DNA of 64,000 nucleotides from positions 434,001-498,000 of the forward strand of contig NZ_AP025315.1 in NCBI RefSeq assembly GCF_036492835.1, in the 5' to 3' direction. Origin of the DNA: Fulvitalea axinellae. GTDB lineage: Bacteria > Bacteroidota > Bacteroidia > Cytophagales > Cyclobacteriaceae. The notes under the pieces are model-generated. The model was not told the origin of the DNA and did no database searches. It saw only the letters and a list, made by a program, of their open reading frames with translations. A program made the translations under genes and the position numbers. Below, piece after piece: positions 31,129 to 41,225 of this stretch. Numbering within the stretch: the stretch's first letter is position 1; each line of letters starts with the position of its first letter.

Positions 31129-32745
31129 CTAACTTTTACGCCCTATTTCCATAACTTTTTGCTCAAAATCGTCTCTGTCCCCTTTGAATCGATTCTTCGC
31201 TTTGGTTCTGTAGTTATAAATAGTCGAAGGAGAATAACGAAGGAAACTGGCGATTCGCGCACTTTCGGGAATCCCCAAAAGTACTAGCGCAAAGATGCGG
31301 AGTTCGGCATTCATGAGTTCGCCTTTCTTGGGGCTAATATGCTCTTCAGGTAGCAGTAATTTGTTATACTCTTCGATAAAGTCCGGGTAAATCGCCAAGA
31401 AAGATTTGTCGAAATCACGGTAAAAACTTTTCAGTTCCGTGTCTATTATTTCCGTTGATTTCAGGTTCTGAAGCAGTTGTTCTTTTTGTGATCTCTTGGC
31501 TATTCTAAACAGTCCCAAGCGATATTCGTCGATTTTGCCGATATAGTCTGAACACAATTGGAGGTAGTGGACAATGTGTTGTTTTTGTACTTGACTCAAT
31601 TGCGTTAGTTGTGAGTTCGTCTTCTCTATTTGCTTTTGCTTCTGTTTCAGTTCTTCCGAAAGTGATTCCAACGAAGTATTGCTTTCTTTGAGTTTGGAGG
31701 CTTGCCGCCTAAGAAAGAAAACGCCGACGGAAAGGACTGTGGCGATTACGGCGGAAAGCGACAAAAGCAAAAGCCTGTTATAGGATTGGGTGCGTAATAG
31801 TTTTTCGTTCGATTTCGTTAAGATCGAGAATGTTTCCCACACTGGATAACTGCTGACTTTGATCCTGCTCTCTATAGCGTTTGCGTGAGCGTGCTTGATA
31901 TATTCGTAAGCCTTGGCCGTGTTTCCCTCATTATATAGCTGGGTAGCCAGTTCCCTTAAAGCCGGGTTGTCTTTATGGGCCATTTTGATATTTTGGGTAG
32001 CCGAAAGGGCTAAAAATTCTTTGTACAAAGGAATGTCCCCTGATTGTGAATAACTTTGGGCGATTAAATAGGTAAGGTCGGGATAAATTTCGTCTTGCGG
32101 ATCTATCCTTTTTAAGGCGGTTTGCAGAAGAGACCTTGCTTGTGCGGTAAGGCCTTGTTCAAGCAGAGACTCCGCCTGATACTTTGTCACCTCATTAGAA
32201 CCTTCGGGAAGCGCTTGGACAAGAGAATCTCTGTAAGCCTTGATTTGGTAGCTGTACATCTCTTGAAGGGTCTTGGGGGGCCTATACCCCAGCAGAGCCT
32301 GTTGGTATTCCAGCTGATATGAAAAAAAAGTAGGAAGCAAGCTTTTGTCTTTAATGCGCTCTCGGGCAAATTTGAGATAAGAAGCCGCTTCATTGATAAG
32401 CCCGGCGTGCAAATGGGCGTTGGCTAAATGCAAAATACCATTGACATGCTCCCTTTCATTATTTAAAAAGGGAGTTTGCCTAGCGGCCTTTATGGAATAC
32501 GCTAACGCTGAATCGGCGTTGAAGTGAAGGTACAGATCGGAGATGTTCAGAAACTCCTTATAAAGATTGAGGGGCGATTGTTCGTGATCGATCTCCGCTA
32601 TAAGAGAGTCGATTTTGTTGGAATAGGCCTTGTCATAGTTTGCTTTCCGCTCCAATGTCTGGTCCAAGACAGAAAATGTCTCTTCCGAACTCTTATCATG
32701 ATTTCCGAAAATTATTCCGGCGATTATCAATACCCAACCCCACAT
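31129..32745 (-). CDS. TPR membrane regulator with C-terminal HTH (DUF6377 type)
   Basis: 538 aa. An N-terminal hydrophobic segment, TPR-like helices outside the membrane (residues 45-300), one transmembrane helix (about 318-340), a Gln/Lys-rich coiled coil (350-390), and a cytoplasmic C-terminal HTH: ELRIFALVLLGIPESARIAS then LRYSPSTIYNYRTKAKNR. This matches Bacteroidota regulators in which the HTH follows a DUF6377 coiled coil. It probably senses an envelope condition. It is upstream of the lipoprotein gene on the same strand, 178 bases away. Confidence 0.85.
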   Translation of the reverse strand: MWGWVLIIAGIIFGNHDKSSEETFSVLDQTLERKANYDKAYSNKIDSLIAEIDHEQSPLNLYKEFLNISDLYLHFNADSALAYSIKAARQTPFLNNEREHVNGILHLANAHLHAGLINEAASYLKFARERIKDKSLLPTFFSYQLEYQQALLGYRPPKTLQEMYSYQIKAYRDSLVQALPEGSNEVTKYQAESLLEQGLTAQARSLLQTALKRIDPQDEIYPDLTYLIAQSYSQSGDIPLYKEFLALSATQNIKMAHKDNPALRELATQLYNEGNTAKAYEYIKHAHANAIESRIKVSSYPVWETFSILTKSNEKLLRTQSYNRLLLLSLSAVIATVLSVGVFFLRRQASKLKESNTSLESLSEELKQKQKQIEKTNSQLTQLSQVQKQHIVHYLQLCSDYIGKIDEYRLGLFRIAKRSQKEQLLQNLKSTEIIDTELKSFYRDFDKSFLAIYPDFIEEYNKLLLPEEHISPKKGELMNAELRIFALVLLGIPESARIASFLRYSPSTIYNYRTKAKNRFKGDRDDFEQKVMEIGRKS

Positions 32746-32858
32746 TGCCCTGTTTTATAATTTTGATACGCTTTCTTGAGCCAAGACCAAACGTAACGAA
32801 AATCCGGGAACTCTACTAAAAGGATCAAGCGTTTTGATGATTTGAGAGTGGTTACAAA

Positions 32859-32892
32859 CACAAATGCCCTGACTTGATTCAGGGCATTTGTG
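32859..32892 (-). terminator. terminator after the PID-CTERM gene
   Basis: A perfect 14-bp stem (CACAAATGCCCTGA/TCAGGGCATTTGTG) with a 6-base loop, starting two bases past the stop codon. The T-run is short on the minus strand. Confidence 0.75.
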
Positions 32893-32894
32893 TT

Positions 32895-33149
32895 TTATTG
32901 TTGGTCTTTGGACTTTTTTCTGTGTTTGACTATTTCTCTTCCGCCTAGTAGTAAGCCGCTGGCTAGTAGGATTGATACTCCGCCGTCTATGGGGACAGCA
33001 GGGTCACCAGTCCCTCCAGTTCCAGGTCCTTGAGCATTTGAAAGAGGTACAATAAAAAGAATAAGTAGTGGCACTAAGGTTAATCTTAACACTCTACTGA
33101 AGAATACCATACTACGATTGAGTTGTTTAACTATTAAGGTTGTTGCCAT
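32895..33149 (-). CDS. small PID-CTERM-like sorting protein
   Basis: 84 aa. An N-terminal signal peptide ending SNAQ, a Gly/Pro-rich spacer (GPGTGGTGDP), then PIDGGVS, a hydrophobic helix and a basic tail (KHRKKSKDQQ). PxDGG-helix-basic is the tripartite C-terminal signal of PID-CTERM proteins, expected to be processed or anchored by a sortase/exosortase-like enzyme. Only about ten residues lie between the two hydrophobic parts, so it is nearly all signal. It starts 11 bases after the stop of the 1363-aa T9SS protein, so the two are co-transcribed. Confidence 0.65.
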   Translation of the reverse strand: MATTLIVKQLNRSMVFFSRVLRLTLVPLLILFIVPLSNAQGPGTGGTGDPAVPIDGGVSILLASGLLLGGREIVKHRKKSKDQQ

Positions 33150-33160
33150 TTGTCTCTAGA

Positions 33161-36100
33161 TTAGAAAAATATAACCTTACCTGTGAAGGATTGCCCGACA
33201 GATTTGACCTTGTATAAATAGATTCCATTAGGTAGGTCAATTCGATTTAAGGAAATGTTGTGTTGTTTTGAGTGGTGTTCTGAAGAGCTATTAAGTACTG
33301 TCTGACCTTGTGCGTTAATTATACTAACAGAGGCTTTTGAAGCATTTGCTAGATTTACTACAAAATTTACGATATCAGATACTGGGTTGGGGTAAACATG
33401 TACTGATGTCGAAGGGGGTAAATTAGTTTTTTGTAGTCCTATTAATAATTCATTCATACTTTCATCAAATGCGACATTTTCCATGGTGGATGACGATAAA
33501 CCGAAGTCTAACTCAGAAGTATTTGTTGATTTTTTAGAAAACTCCAGTTCAATAAAATTGTCAGGAGTAGTTCCGGAATCGCTGGTCCAGAGAATTGGTA
33601 ACTCTCCTTTTTCGATTAATCGCTCATTTACCTGTCCCTGCACTTCCGAATTAAACTGATAATGCTTTAGGTGGTATAATGCCGGATCCCATTTAAGGGT
33701 GAATTGCATTCCTTTGAGTGGTTCAAGTGTTTCTGTAGAAATGGTAACTAGTTTACCCTCATTTTTTTCTTTAGTGTTATAAAGGATTTTTATTGTTTTG
33801 TCGCCCTTACGTTGTTGTTGATCAGAGCTGTAAGCATCTCCTTTTTTGATGGCCCAGAAGAAGGCTTTATTATTTTCCTTCTTCAACTCCAGTTCTACTT
33901 CTGAATCTATTCCCTGATATTCAAAGGTCTTGGAGGTAATGTTTTTGTCAGGAAGGATACGCCATGCACTTTCGTTTTTTTCCACAAAATATTCGTCAAG
34001 GCCCAAAATAATTCGGCGCATAGCCTGAATATCCATAGTGCTTACTTTGCCGTCCTCATTAACATCGAGTTGAGCATCGCTAAATATATTCGGAAGAAGA
34101 AACTCCTGTAAGATGTATTCTCTGGCTTTTAGCAAGTCTCCCACCGATATATAGCTATAGTCAGTGTTCTCTATTTTTTTTGCTTCCACAAGCACCTCTC
34201 TGCCAGCATAAGAAGAATGATGGGTTACCTCTCCGTTTGTTGATATATATTGTGTTTCAGAATTGTTATCCTTTACGGAGAAAGCGACCTTTTCTGGAGC
34301 GGAAGTTCTAAAAGGAATGACTTGGAGATCTAGAGTAGTCTTAGGCATTTCCAATATTTTGGTGGAAATGTCAGCCGAAGGTTCTTCCAAATATGTTTTT
34401 CCGTCGTTAGCTAGGGCTTTGGTTTTGGTATCTGTTATATTGATAACCGCTTCTTGGGCCTTTAGCTCAAAACTTACGAGAGCCAAGGTGTCGTTAATTC
34501 CTAGGGTAAGGTTTTCATTCTTGTTATAAAGAATTTTGAGAGTTCCATTCTTTTCGATTTCATCAAAATGAAAATGATCCGAAGAGGTTTCTTTAAGATT
34601 GAGTTTATCAGAGTCCCAGCTTAGAGTAGTCTCGAAGGCGTGAATATTTTTAAGACCTGAAGCTTTTATCGGTACAGTAACGAGGCTTGCAAGTGGTGCG
34701 TGTAAAGTGTCGTCGGCTGTCAGTTTGATGTCTTGTACATAAAGTCTAGTATCGAGGATAATTTGGAATCTGTCTTTCAGCTCGTTTTTATCCTTACCTA
34801 ACTCAAACGTATATGTTCCGTCATCCATAGAGGTTTTGGTGTCGGTCACGGTATCGTAGATAAAAACTTCTTTGTCTTTGAAAAAAGTTCCAGTATCGTG
34901 AATACGTAGGCCATAGGTTCCCGGGTTAACTCCGTTGAGAATCAAACGTAGTCTCTTTTCTTCCTCGGGGTATGGCATGACATTGATGCCAATGGGTGTT
35001 TTGTCATCAAGTCCTGTAGATGTTGAGATTGAGCGAGAGATAAATGGAGGCATATAGATATCCTCTTCCTCGTCGAAATCGGGAGATGAGTCATCAGAGA
35101 AGACATTGACAGCCTGCATAAGAGGCTTTCCGTCCTGTTCCAGATTGATCCGGAAAAGTTCGTATTCAGCGTTTGACGCACTTCGGACATTTTTGGTGAC
35201 AACATTAGGATCCCCTCCTTCTTCTGCTTTGTAGCGCATTTCTGGACTTAGCTCAAGAGTGGCTTCGCCGTCTCCTTCAAAGCTATTTTCATTTGCCGCA
35301 TCATCGTCAACCTTGGTTTTGATGAAAAACGCTTGCCCTGGGGCTATTGATATATTAGTGTTATGTTTGTCATCTCGTTTAGGCAAAACACTATTGTTTA
35401 TCGCTATTGAGACATCGTTTAGGCTGGCGTAAAGAGTATACATCCCGGTAGATGACTCCCACGTGATCAGACTGTTCCGGAACAGCGAGTAATTTGAGGA
35501 GCCACTGGACGAGAATTCTTGTCTTAGCCTTTTCCATGAAAGAGGAAACGGGTAAGGGTTCGCTAAACAGTTGTAGCCATTACGGGAAGCTTTATCGTCG
35601 CTTTGTGATCCGTCCTCGTCCGAAAAGTACAAGGGGACATTTATCTTTTCGTTGAGGTAGACTTCACCTATTTCGCTATAAAAAATAGACCCGTCAGCTT
35701 TGACTATCCCATTGCCTTTGCCCTTTTGTAAGCTTGGTGTTTCCCCTTCAACATACCCATAATTGGCTATGGCTAGCCCAGGTTGGGGAAGAGAGGTAGA
35801 CCAATCTGTTATAAAAGACCAGTGACCGTTTCCATTCTTCGCATATTTACTCTCACTATAAGTCATGAGTGTACTGCTAGAACCGAAGATGCCAGCGTAA
35901 ACTGAGTTTGCCCAAGTTTCAAAGGTTTGGTTTTTAGTCAAGGCCCCCAAAGTATACCAGTTCTTCTTTCTCAGAACCCCGTCTGCGCGCGGTTCATAAT
36001 ACCGCTCAATCTCAAAAGGGGCTGTAACCCCCTCTCCTAGTTCGAAGGTTATATCATTATCCGAATCAAGAAAATTTCCGTCGGGATATACAAAGCCCAT

Positions 36101-37252
36101 TTTGCCGGGACCACTTTTGATTTTTATTGGGGCTCCCCTGACTACCAATCTTTTTGCGTTTTTAAGTATAAGGTTTTCGGTTATTGATACATTATCAAAG
36201 AAATAAGTCATTAATGAATTATCAACAACTATGTTTTCCTCTTCGCCAGTGAAGTACATCTCGAAAATAACTTGATTGTTGTTTTCGGTTATTTTCTCTG
36301 GATTAATAATGGTTCCATTGTTTTCGACAGTAGAGCCCGGAAGCATTTTGATGGGTTCGTCTACCGTGAGAGTCACGCATTCGTCAATGTAGAGTTTACT
36401 TTTTATATAGAATGTTTCGGATGTTGTCCCCTCATCAATTGATTTGATGTCTACGCAATCTTCCCCACCTTTGCGAAGTTCTAAGGTGCCGTACCCGCTT
36501 CCTGATTCGCCTCCTGACCAACTGTGACTGCCATTTCGGACTGGGGGAAGGTAAAGAGTCTTAGTTTCCGGAATATCATCATCATCGTCTCTTGGACGAA
36601 ATATAATTTTGGACCCAGGGTCACATACTATATGACTCCGAGAGCCATTGTCGTCAAAAAACGGGCTTTTCTTCTCTCCATTAAGCTTTTCGGAAATTAA
36701 AGAACCTGTAATTAAGGTCGAACCGTTTTCAAGATATAAGAAAGCATCACTCCTAGATAGTGAATTGCTTCTAATCGCTGTGTTTATGCCAAAGTCAACA
36801 AAAATTCCGTCTGAGACTTCCAGTTGTCCGCCATTTTGGATACGTAGCTCAACGTTATCTGTAGAAGTTGGGTACCAAGAGCCACTAGAGAGAACGATTC
36901 TCCTGCATTTAACCTGTGTGGACACATTCACTTCAGGCCATGAACCGCAATTATAAAATATCGCAATATCATTTTCTCCAGGGGCCCCTTTGGTATTACT
37001 GCTGTTTTTGGTGAAATATCCACTTGAGCTGATACTCCCTTTTCGCCACATATTGGAATCGTTCCAGTTACCATCCCCGGAGGTCCAAAACCAAATATTT
37101 ACTCCTGAACCATTAGAAGGTATAGGGTAAAAAGGGTTGTTTGACTGGATGTTTTGAATCCCTTCATTATCTGGGTTCTGGGCAACTGCCCCCAATGAAA
37201 CAAAGCACGACAGAGTGAAAATAATGATCTGTTTGTGAAAACGCATAGCCAT
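33161..37252 (-). CDS. large T9SS-secreted protein with cohesin- and dockerin-like parts
   Basis: 1363 aa with a signal peptide (ends GAVAQ) and a type A type-IX sorting domain at the end (VYPNPVSDIVNFVVN ... GIYLYKV, about 1285-1363), so it is exported across the outer membrane and attached to the surface or released. The N-terminal half is beta-rich, with a start like WTSGDGNWNDSNMW. Residues 838-970 resemble a cohesin (DIKLTADDTLHAPLASLVTVPI, then LSWDSDKLNL). Residues 1054-1080 contain a dockerin-like Ca loop (DVNEDGKVSTMDI). A second cohesin-like segment follows (about 1150-1260, FTLKWDPALYHLKHY). Having cohesin and dockerin in one chain suggests self-association. Substrate or partner is unknown; no catalytic domain recognised. 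Confidence 0.8.
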   Translation of the reverse strand: MAMRFHKQIIIFTLSCFVSLGAVAQNPDNEGIQNIQSNNPFYPIPSNGSGVNIWFWTSGDGNWNDSNMWRKGSISSSGYFTKNSSNTKGAPGENDIAIFYNCGSWPEVNVSTQVKCRRIVLSSGSWYPTSTDNVELRIQNGGQLEVSDGIFVDFGINTAIRSNSLSRSDAFLYLENGSTLITGSLISEKLNGEKKSPFFDDNGSRSHIVCDPGSKIIFRPRDDDDDIPETKTLYLPPVRNGSHSWSGGESGSGYGTLELRKGGEDCVDIKSIDEGTTSETFYIKSKLYIDECVTLTVDEPIKMLPGSTVENNGTIINPEKITENNNQVIFEMYFTGEEENIVVDNSLMTYFFDNVSITENLILKNAKRLVVRGAPIKIKSGPGKMGFVYPDGNFLDSDNDITFELGEGVTAPFEIERYYEPRADGVLRKKNWYTLGALTKNQTFETWANSVYAGIFGSSSTLMTYSESKYAKNGNGHWSFITDWSTSLPQPGLAIANYGYVEGETPSLQKGKGNGIVKADGSIFYSEIGEVYLNEKINVPLYFSDEDGSQSDDKASRNGYNCLANPYPFPLSWKRLRQEFSSSGSSNYSLFRNSLITWESSTGMYTLYASLNDVSIAINNSVLPKRDDKHNTNISIAPGQAFFIKTKVDDDAANENSFEGDGEATLELSPEMRYKAEEGGDPNVVTKNVRSASNAEYELFRINLEQDGKPLMQAVNVFSDDSSPDFDEEEDIYMPPFISRSISTSTGLDDKTPIGINVMPYPEEEKRLRLILNGVNPGTYGLRIHDTGTFFKDKEVFIYDTVTDTKTSMDDGTYTFELGKDKNELKDRFQIILDTRLYVQDIKLTADDTLHAPLASLVTVPIKASGLKNIHAFETTLSWDSDKLNLKETSSDHFHFDEIEKNGTLKILYNKNENLTLGINDTLALVSFELKAQEAVINITDTKTKALANDGKTYLEEPSADISTKILEMPKTTLDLQVIPFRTSAPEKVAFSVKDNNSETQYISTNGEVTHHSSYAGREVLVEAKKIENTDYSYISVGDLLKAREYILQEFLLPNIFSDAQLDVNEDGKVSTMDIQAMRRIILGLDEYFVEKNESAWRILPDKNITSKTFEYQGIDSEVELELKKENNKAFFWAIKKGDAYSSDQQQRKGDKTIKILYNTKEKNEGKLVTISTETLEPLKGMQFTLKWDPALYHLKHYQFNSEVQGQVNERLIEKGELPILWTSDSGTTPDNFIELEFSKKSTNTSELDFGLSSSTMENVAFDESMNELLIGLQKTNLPPSTSVHVYPNPVSDIVNFVVNLANASKASVSIINAQGQTVLNSSSEHHSKQHNISLNRIDLPNGIYLYKVKSVGQSFTGKVIFF

Positions 37253-37795
37253 TACCGTTAATACGTTACTAAATAATGGATTCTAGATTTTATGCAAAAA
37301 TAGATCGGCGGGGCAGTGCCGATTTTAGGACCAATTTAAGAAAATAATGGCAATCGTGTTAAAAGTAATGTTAATTTGTTTTTGTTTTTACTTGTTTAAT
37401 TTCAATAAATGAATCCTTGTCTGGTTGTCTGTTTTTCTAATAAGGGTATTTGAGGGGTTGTAACACAGTATGTTGCCGTATTTTTGAAAATTAAAGGCTT
37501 TTTGGTTTTTTAATCGTTTGTTGGTTTATAAGGAATATTTAGTTTAATTTTTTATAAATATGATAAGTTGTTCAGGTTTTAAAAATAACTAATAGATTTT
37601 AAAATTATATTATACTAATTCATGTGGTGGGTTATATGTGAATTGGAATCAAATACACCTCATTTTAATTAATTTTAAATTCTTTGAAATATTCAAAAGT
37701 TAACATTGAATTTATTCCAAATACTTAATAAAAAACCGCCCCGAAGAATCGAAGCGGTTTAGGTATGCTAACGTGTAACTGAGAAGGTTCTCTTA
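37253..37795. other. AT-rich intergenic region upstream of the T9SS gene
   Basis: About 540 bases, very AT-rich, holding the IlvC terminator at its far end and presumably the T9SS gene promoter. No coding potential or clear repeat seen. Confidence 0.55.
37734..37760 (-). terminator. terminator of ilvC
   Basis: AACCGC/GCGGTT arms with an extended inner pairing, followed on the minus strand by TTTTTTATT. Confidence 0.8.
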
Positions 37796-39292
37796 TTAGG
37801 CCGTAACGGCTTCTTCGGTGCTGATCGACTTCATGTCGGTCATCGCTTTGCGGAGTTCGTAACCCACGGCTTCGATCGGGTGGTTGCGGAGCTCGAAGTT
37901 TACGGCGTTAAGCTCTTGGTTGTCCACTCCGTTGTCGCGTCCAGCGTTGTAGTCCGTTCCGATGATGTCGGTGTCTACCGTTTCCATAAACTCGGCCAAC
38001 AACGGCTTGCAGGCGTGGTCGAAGAGGTAGCATCCGTACTCGGCGGTATCGGAGATTACGCGGTTCATCTCGAAGAGTTTCTTACGGGCGATCGTGTTGG
38101 CGATCAACGGAGTCTCGTGCAATGATTCGTAGTAGGCCGATTCCGCTTTGATACCCGCTTCTGTCATAGTCTCGAAAGCGAGCTCAACACCTGACTTCAC
38201 GAAGGCTACCATCAACAACGCGTTGTCGAAGTACTCCTGCTCGGCGATCTCTACGTCTCCCGCCGGCGTTTTCTCGAAAGCCGTCTCGCCGGTGGCCGCT
38301 CTCCACGTAAGGAGGTTCTTGTCGTCATTGGCCCAGTCTTCCATCATGGTTTTGGAGAAGTGTCCGCTCATGATGTCGTCCTGATGTTTTTGGAACAACG
38401 GACGCATGATTCCCTTCAACTCTTCGGCAACTTCGAAAGCCTTGATTTTGGCGGGGTTCGAGAGACGGTCCATCATACCGGTGATACCGCCGTGCTTCAA
38501 AGCTTCGGTGATCACTTCCCATCCGTACTGGATCAATTTGGAAGCGTATCCGGCGTCAACGCCTTTTTCCAGCATTTTGTCGAAGCTCAGGATAGAGCCG
38601 GTCTGCAACAGTCCGCAAAGGATAGTCTGCTCGCCCATCAAGTCCGATTTTACTTCGGCAACGAAAGACGATTTCAAAACGCCGGCACGGTGTCCGCCCG
38701 TTGCGGCCGCGTAGGCTTTGGCGTAGTCCCAGCCTTTTCCTTCAGGGTCATTTTCAGGGTGAACGGCGATAAGCGTCGGCACGCCGAATCCGCGCTTGTA
38801 CTCTTCGCGTACCTCGGTGCCCGGACATTTCGGTGCCACCATAATTACGGTGAGGTCTTCGCGGATCTGCATTCCTTCCTCTACGATGTTGAAACCGTGC
38901 GAGTAAGAAAGCGAGGCGCCTTGCTTCATCAACGGCATTACGGCCGAAACCACGGCGCTATGTTGTTTGTCCGGAGTAAGGTTGATCACCAAATCGGCCG
39001 AAGGGATAAGCTCTTCGTAAGTGCCTACGGCAAAGCCGTTTTCGGTGGCCTGTTTCCAAGACTGTCTTTTTTCGTCAATGGCAACCTGACGCAAGGCATA
39101 AGAGATGTCGAGTCCGGAGTCGCGCATGTTAAGGCCTTGGTTCAGACCTTGTGCGCCACAGCCTACGATCACTATTTTCTTGCCTTCGAGGGCAGTTACG
39201 CCGGCGGCGAATTCTGAACGGTCCATGAATTCGCAAGTACCGAGCTGGTTGAGTTGCTCTCTGAGCGGAAGGGTGTTGAAATAATTAGCCAT
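37796..39292 (-). CDS. ilvC: ketol-acid reductoisomerase, class II
   Basis: 498 aa. Converts acetolactate or acetohydroxybutyrate to the dihydroxy acid in valine and isoleucine synthesis, using NADPH and Mg2+ in the cytoplasm. The Rossmann motif [10 protein letters not shown] (about 43-52) is preceded by the long N-terminal stretch of class II enzymes ([18 protein letters not shown]), and the C-terminal half has the duplicated knotted helical domain. Its length matches the E. coli type rather than the 330-residue class I. It stands alone here without ilvB, ilvN or ilvD. Confidence 0.98.
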   Translation of the reverse strand: MANYFNTLPLREQLNQLGTCEFMDRSEFAAGVTALEGKKIVIVGCGAQGLNQGLNMRDSGLDISYALRQVAIDEKRQSWKQATENGFAVGTYEELIPSADLVINLTPDKQHSAVVSAVMPLMKQGASLSYSHGFNIVEEGMQIREDLTVIMVAPKCPGTEVREEYKRGFGVPTLIAVHPENDPEGKGWDYAKAYAAATGGHRAGVLKSSFVAEVKSDLMGEQTILCGLLQTGSILSFDKMLEKGVDAGYASKLIQYGWEVITEALKHGGITGMMDRLSNPAKIKAFEVAEELKGIMRPLFQKHQDDIMSGHFSKTMMEDWANDDKNLLTWRAATGETAFEKTPAGDVEIAEQEYFDNALLMVAFVKSGVELAFETMTEAGIKAESAYYESLHETPLIANTIARKKLFEMNRVISDTAEYGCYLFDHACKPLLAEFMETVDTDIIGTDYNAGRDNGVDNQELNAVNFELRNHPIEAVGYELRKAMTDMKSISTEEAVTA

Positions 39293-39495
39293 ATCCGTAA
39301 TGTTTTTAAGTTTCGTTCGCTAAAGAAGGGTGTTTTTCAAAATCACAACGCTTGCCGTTTGCAGGCAAGGCCTTGTGTTTGTGTCGTGAAAAATGATTTC
39401 TACGGTAGAAAATTCTTCAATGACCTCCTTTTAGGCAAATATGGGGAATGCCTAATGGATAACGCTTGTCGAAAAGACGGAATTATAGGTAAATT

Positions 39496-40371
39496 TCAAT
39501 GGCGGTCCCGATATTCGGATGGAGTCATGCCGGCGTGTCGCTTAAACACTTTGGTAAGATAAGATTGGTCGCTGAAATTGTTCATGTCGGCGATTTCGGT
39601 TACCGAGAGGTCTGTGTGTATAAGTAACCTTTTGATTTCCAGTATACTTTTTTCTTTTATAAGGTCCAAAGAAGTCTTGCCCGTGACAGATTTTACGGTT
39701 TGCGTAAGGTGGTTGGGTGTAATATTAAGCCAATCGGCGTATTGTTGGACAGTCGGATTCTTTCGGTAATTTTCCTCTATCAGCATTCTGAATTTCTTCA
39801 CAAGGATCTGCCCTTTGCTTTTTTTACCCTTACTCAGTTCCGCAGGATAAAGTTGATGACAGGTGTTAAGTACGAGGTCCAGAATAGAACCGATTATACC
39901 ATAATCATCATGTCCGGCCGACATATTTTCCACACCTCGGGCAAAGAGGTTGGAAAGAAATTCTTTGTCTGTTTCGTTTTGAAGGACCAACGGAGGATTG
40001 CGTTGTTGGGCGTTGAAGAAAAAGGGCAATTCCAGCAAGCGGTTCTTGTCGCTTTTGTCAAGCAAATAGAAATCGGCGGAAAAGAGGAAAATATATCCTC
40101 CGATGTCTTTCGAAAGCTCAAGCCTGTGCGCTTGGCCCGGACTAAGGAAAAACAGACAGGGAGGCGTGATGTCGTATCGGTGATCGTCTATTATATGTAT
40201 GCCGGAGCCTTGGGTAAGGAAAAGGACTTCGAAAAAATCATGGCGATGAGGATACTGTACCTCGAAGTGCCGGTTGGCGTTAAACTCCTCTACACTAAAA
40301 GGTTTGGCGTCGCCCAATGAACCGCCGAAAGCGTTTAGACTGTAGGTAGGAATGTTGTTGTCGGGTTTCAT
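39496..40371 (-). CDS. AraC-family transcriptional regulator
   Basis: 291 aa from the ATG at 40371. A cupin-type AraC sensor domain (YPHRHDFFEVLFLTQGSG) occupies residues 1-150, and the double HTH sits at residues 190-290 (VQQYADWLNITPNHLTQTVK and VTEIADMNNFSDQSYLTKVFK, ending SEYRDRH). The open frame continues 23 codons upstream, but those residues are not AraC-like. The cupin suggests it binds a small sugar or acid. It is 200 bases upstream of ilvC on the same strand, so control of ilvC cannot be excluded but is not typical. Confidence 0.93.
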   Translation of the reverse strand: MKPDNNIPTYSLNAFGGSLGDAKPFSVEEFNANRHFEVQYPHRHDFFEVLFLTQGSGIHIIDDHRYDITPPCLFFLSPGQAHRLELSKDIGGYIFLFSADFYLLDKSDKNRLLELPFFFNAQQRNPPLVLQNETDKEFLSNLFARGVENMSAGHDDYGIIGSILDLVLNTCHQLYPAELSKGKKSKGQILVKKFRMLIEENYRKNPTVQQYADWLNITPNHLTQTVKSVTGKTSLDLIKEKSILEIKRLLIHTDLSVTEIADMNNFSDQSYLTKVFKRHAGMTPSEYRDRH

Positions 40372-40452
40372 GACGTGGCTTGTTCTTGCGTTCCAAATGT
40401 TTCCAAGAAAGCGGGCGCACTTGTGGCCACTTGATAGCAATTTGTTAAAAAA

Positions 40453-40478
40453 TGGCTCCGGTTTGGGAAGAAACCGGC
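40453..40478 (-). terminator. terminator of the second ECF sigma gene
   Basis: CCGGTTT/AAACCGG stem with a 6-base loop, flanked by GGC/GCC, followed on the minus strand by ATTTTTT. Confidence 0.75.
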
Positions 40479-40589
40479 CTTTTGCTATTGATCTTGGATC
40501 GTTTTCAACACAAAAATAAGCGCTTTGCCCGACTTTCCTACTTGTGGGGATAAATGGACAATCTGAAAATAAGATAAGGCTTAAAGCCC

Positions 40590-41225
40590 TTACTCCTTTG
40601 CGCTAATCTCGCTTTGGAGAAAGCCTATCAAACTAGACATCTCCCCTTTTTGGCAAGCTTTGTTGAAACGCTGCATAAAAGAACCAAGGCCGTTATCATT
40701 GTCAGAATCGGACGAAGCCTTGGACGCTTGCGGAAGGCTAAGACGTTTTTTTGCCCGTAATAAAAGCTGACGGCAATGGTCCCTTTTTTTTTCGAATATT
40801 TCGGCTATTTCCGAATAGTCGAAGTCAAAACCTTCCCTCAGAACGTAGACTCCTCTTTCCGGTGCGGACAGTTTGCCGTACATCATCATTACGGCTTCCC
40901 TGATTTCCTCGGCTTTTTCTTCGGCCATAAAGGCCCAACCTTGGGCTTTGTCGTAGATCGTCGTTTCCGGCGTCTCCTCAATTTCCCTGTCCGATGATGT
41001 GAGCGCATCAGTCTTGCGCTTTAGGTTAAGGCTGGTATTACGGACGGCCCGGAGCAAGTAAGCTTTGGCGTTTCTAACGCTGGTATTTTCAATGCGAAAC
41101 CAGTTTGCGAAGACGTCCTGCACGGCGTCTTCGGCGTCACAACGGTTTCCCAAAATATTATACGCGACCCTGTACAACAAGGCCTGATACTGCGATACGC
41201 ATTCCGTTTGGCTCATCTGCTCCAA
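40590..41225 (-). CDS. ECF sigma factor with short C-terminal extension
   Basis: 211 aa. Region 2 (GNRCDAEDAVQDVFANWFR) and region 4 (DYSEIAEIFEKKRDHCRQLLLRA) resemble ECF41/SigJ-type factors, as do the linker and the C-terminal beginning of a SnoaL-like domain (FMQRFNKACQKGEMSSLIGFL). In that group the extension is normally a whole SnoaL domain of about 100 residues that controls activity; here it stops after about 30. No anti-sigma gene adjoins it. An alternative ATG three codons in is possible. Confidence 0.88.
   Translation of the reverse strand: MEQMSQTECVSQYQALLYRVAYNILGNRCDAEDAVQDVFANWFRIENTSVRNAKAYLLRAVRNTSLNLKRKTDALTSSDREIEETPETTIYDKAQGWAFMAEEKAEEIREAVMMMYGKLSAPERGVYVLREGFDFDYSEIAEIFEKKRDHCRQLLLRAKKRLSLPQASKASSDSDNDNGLGSFMQRFNKACQKGEMSSLIGFLQSEISAKE

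Noticed and set aside
38360-39217. 285-codon plus-strand frame
   Set aside because: Antisense to ilvC, a strongly conserved gene; the frame is open because of codon bias.
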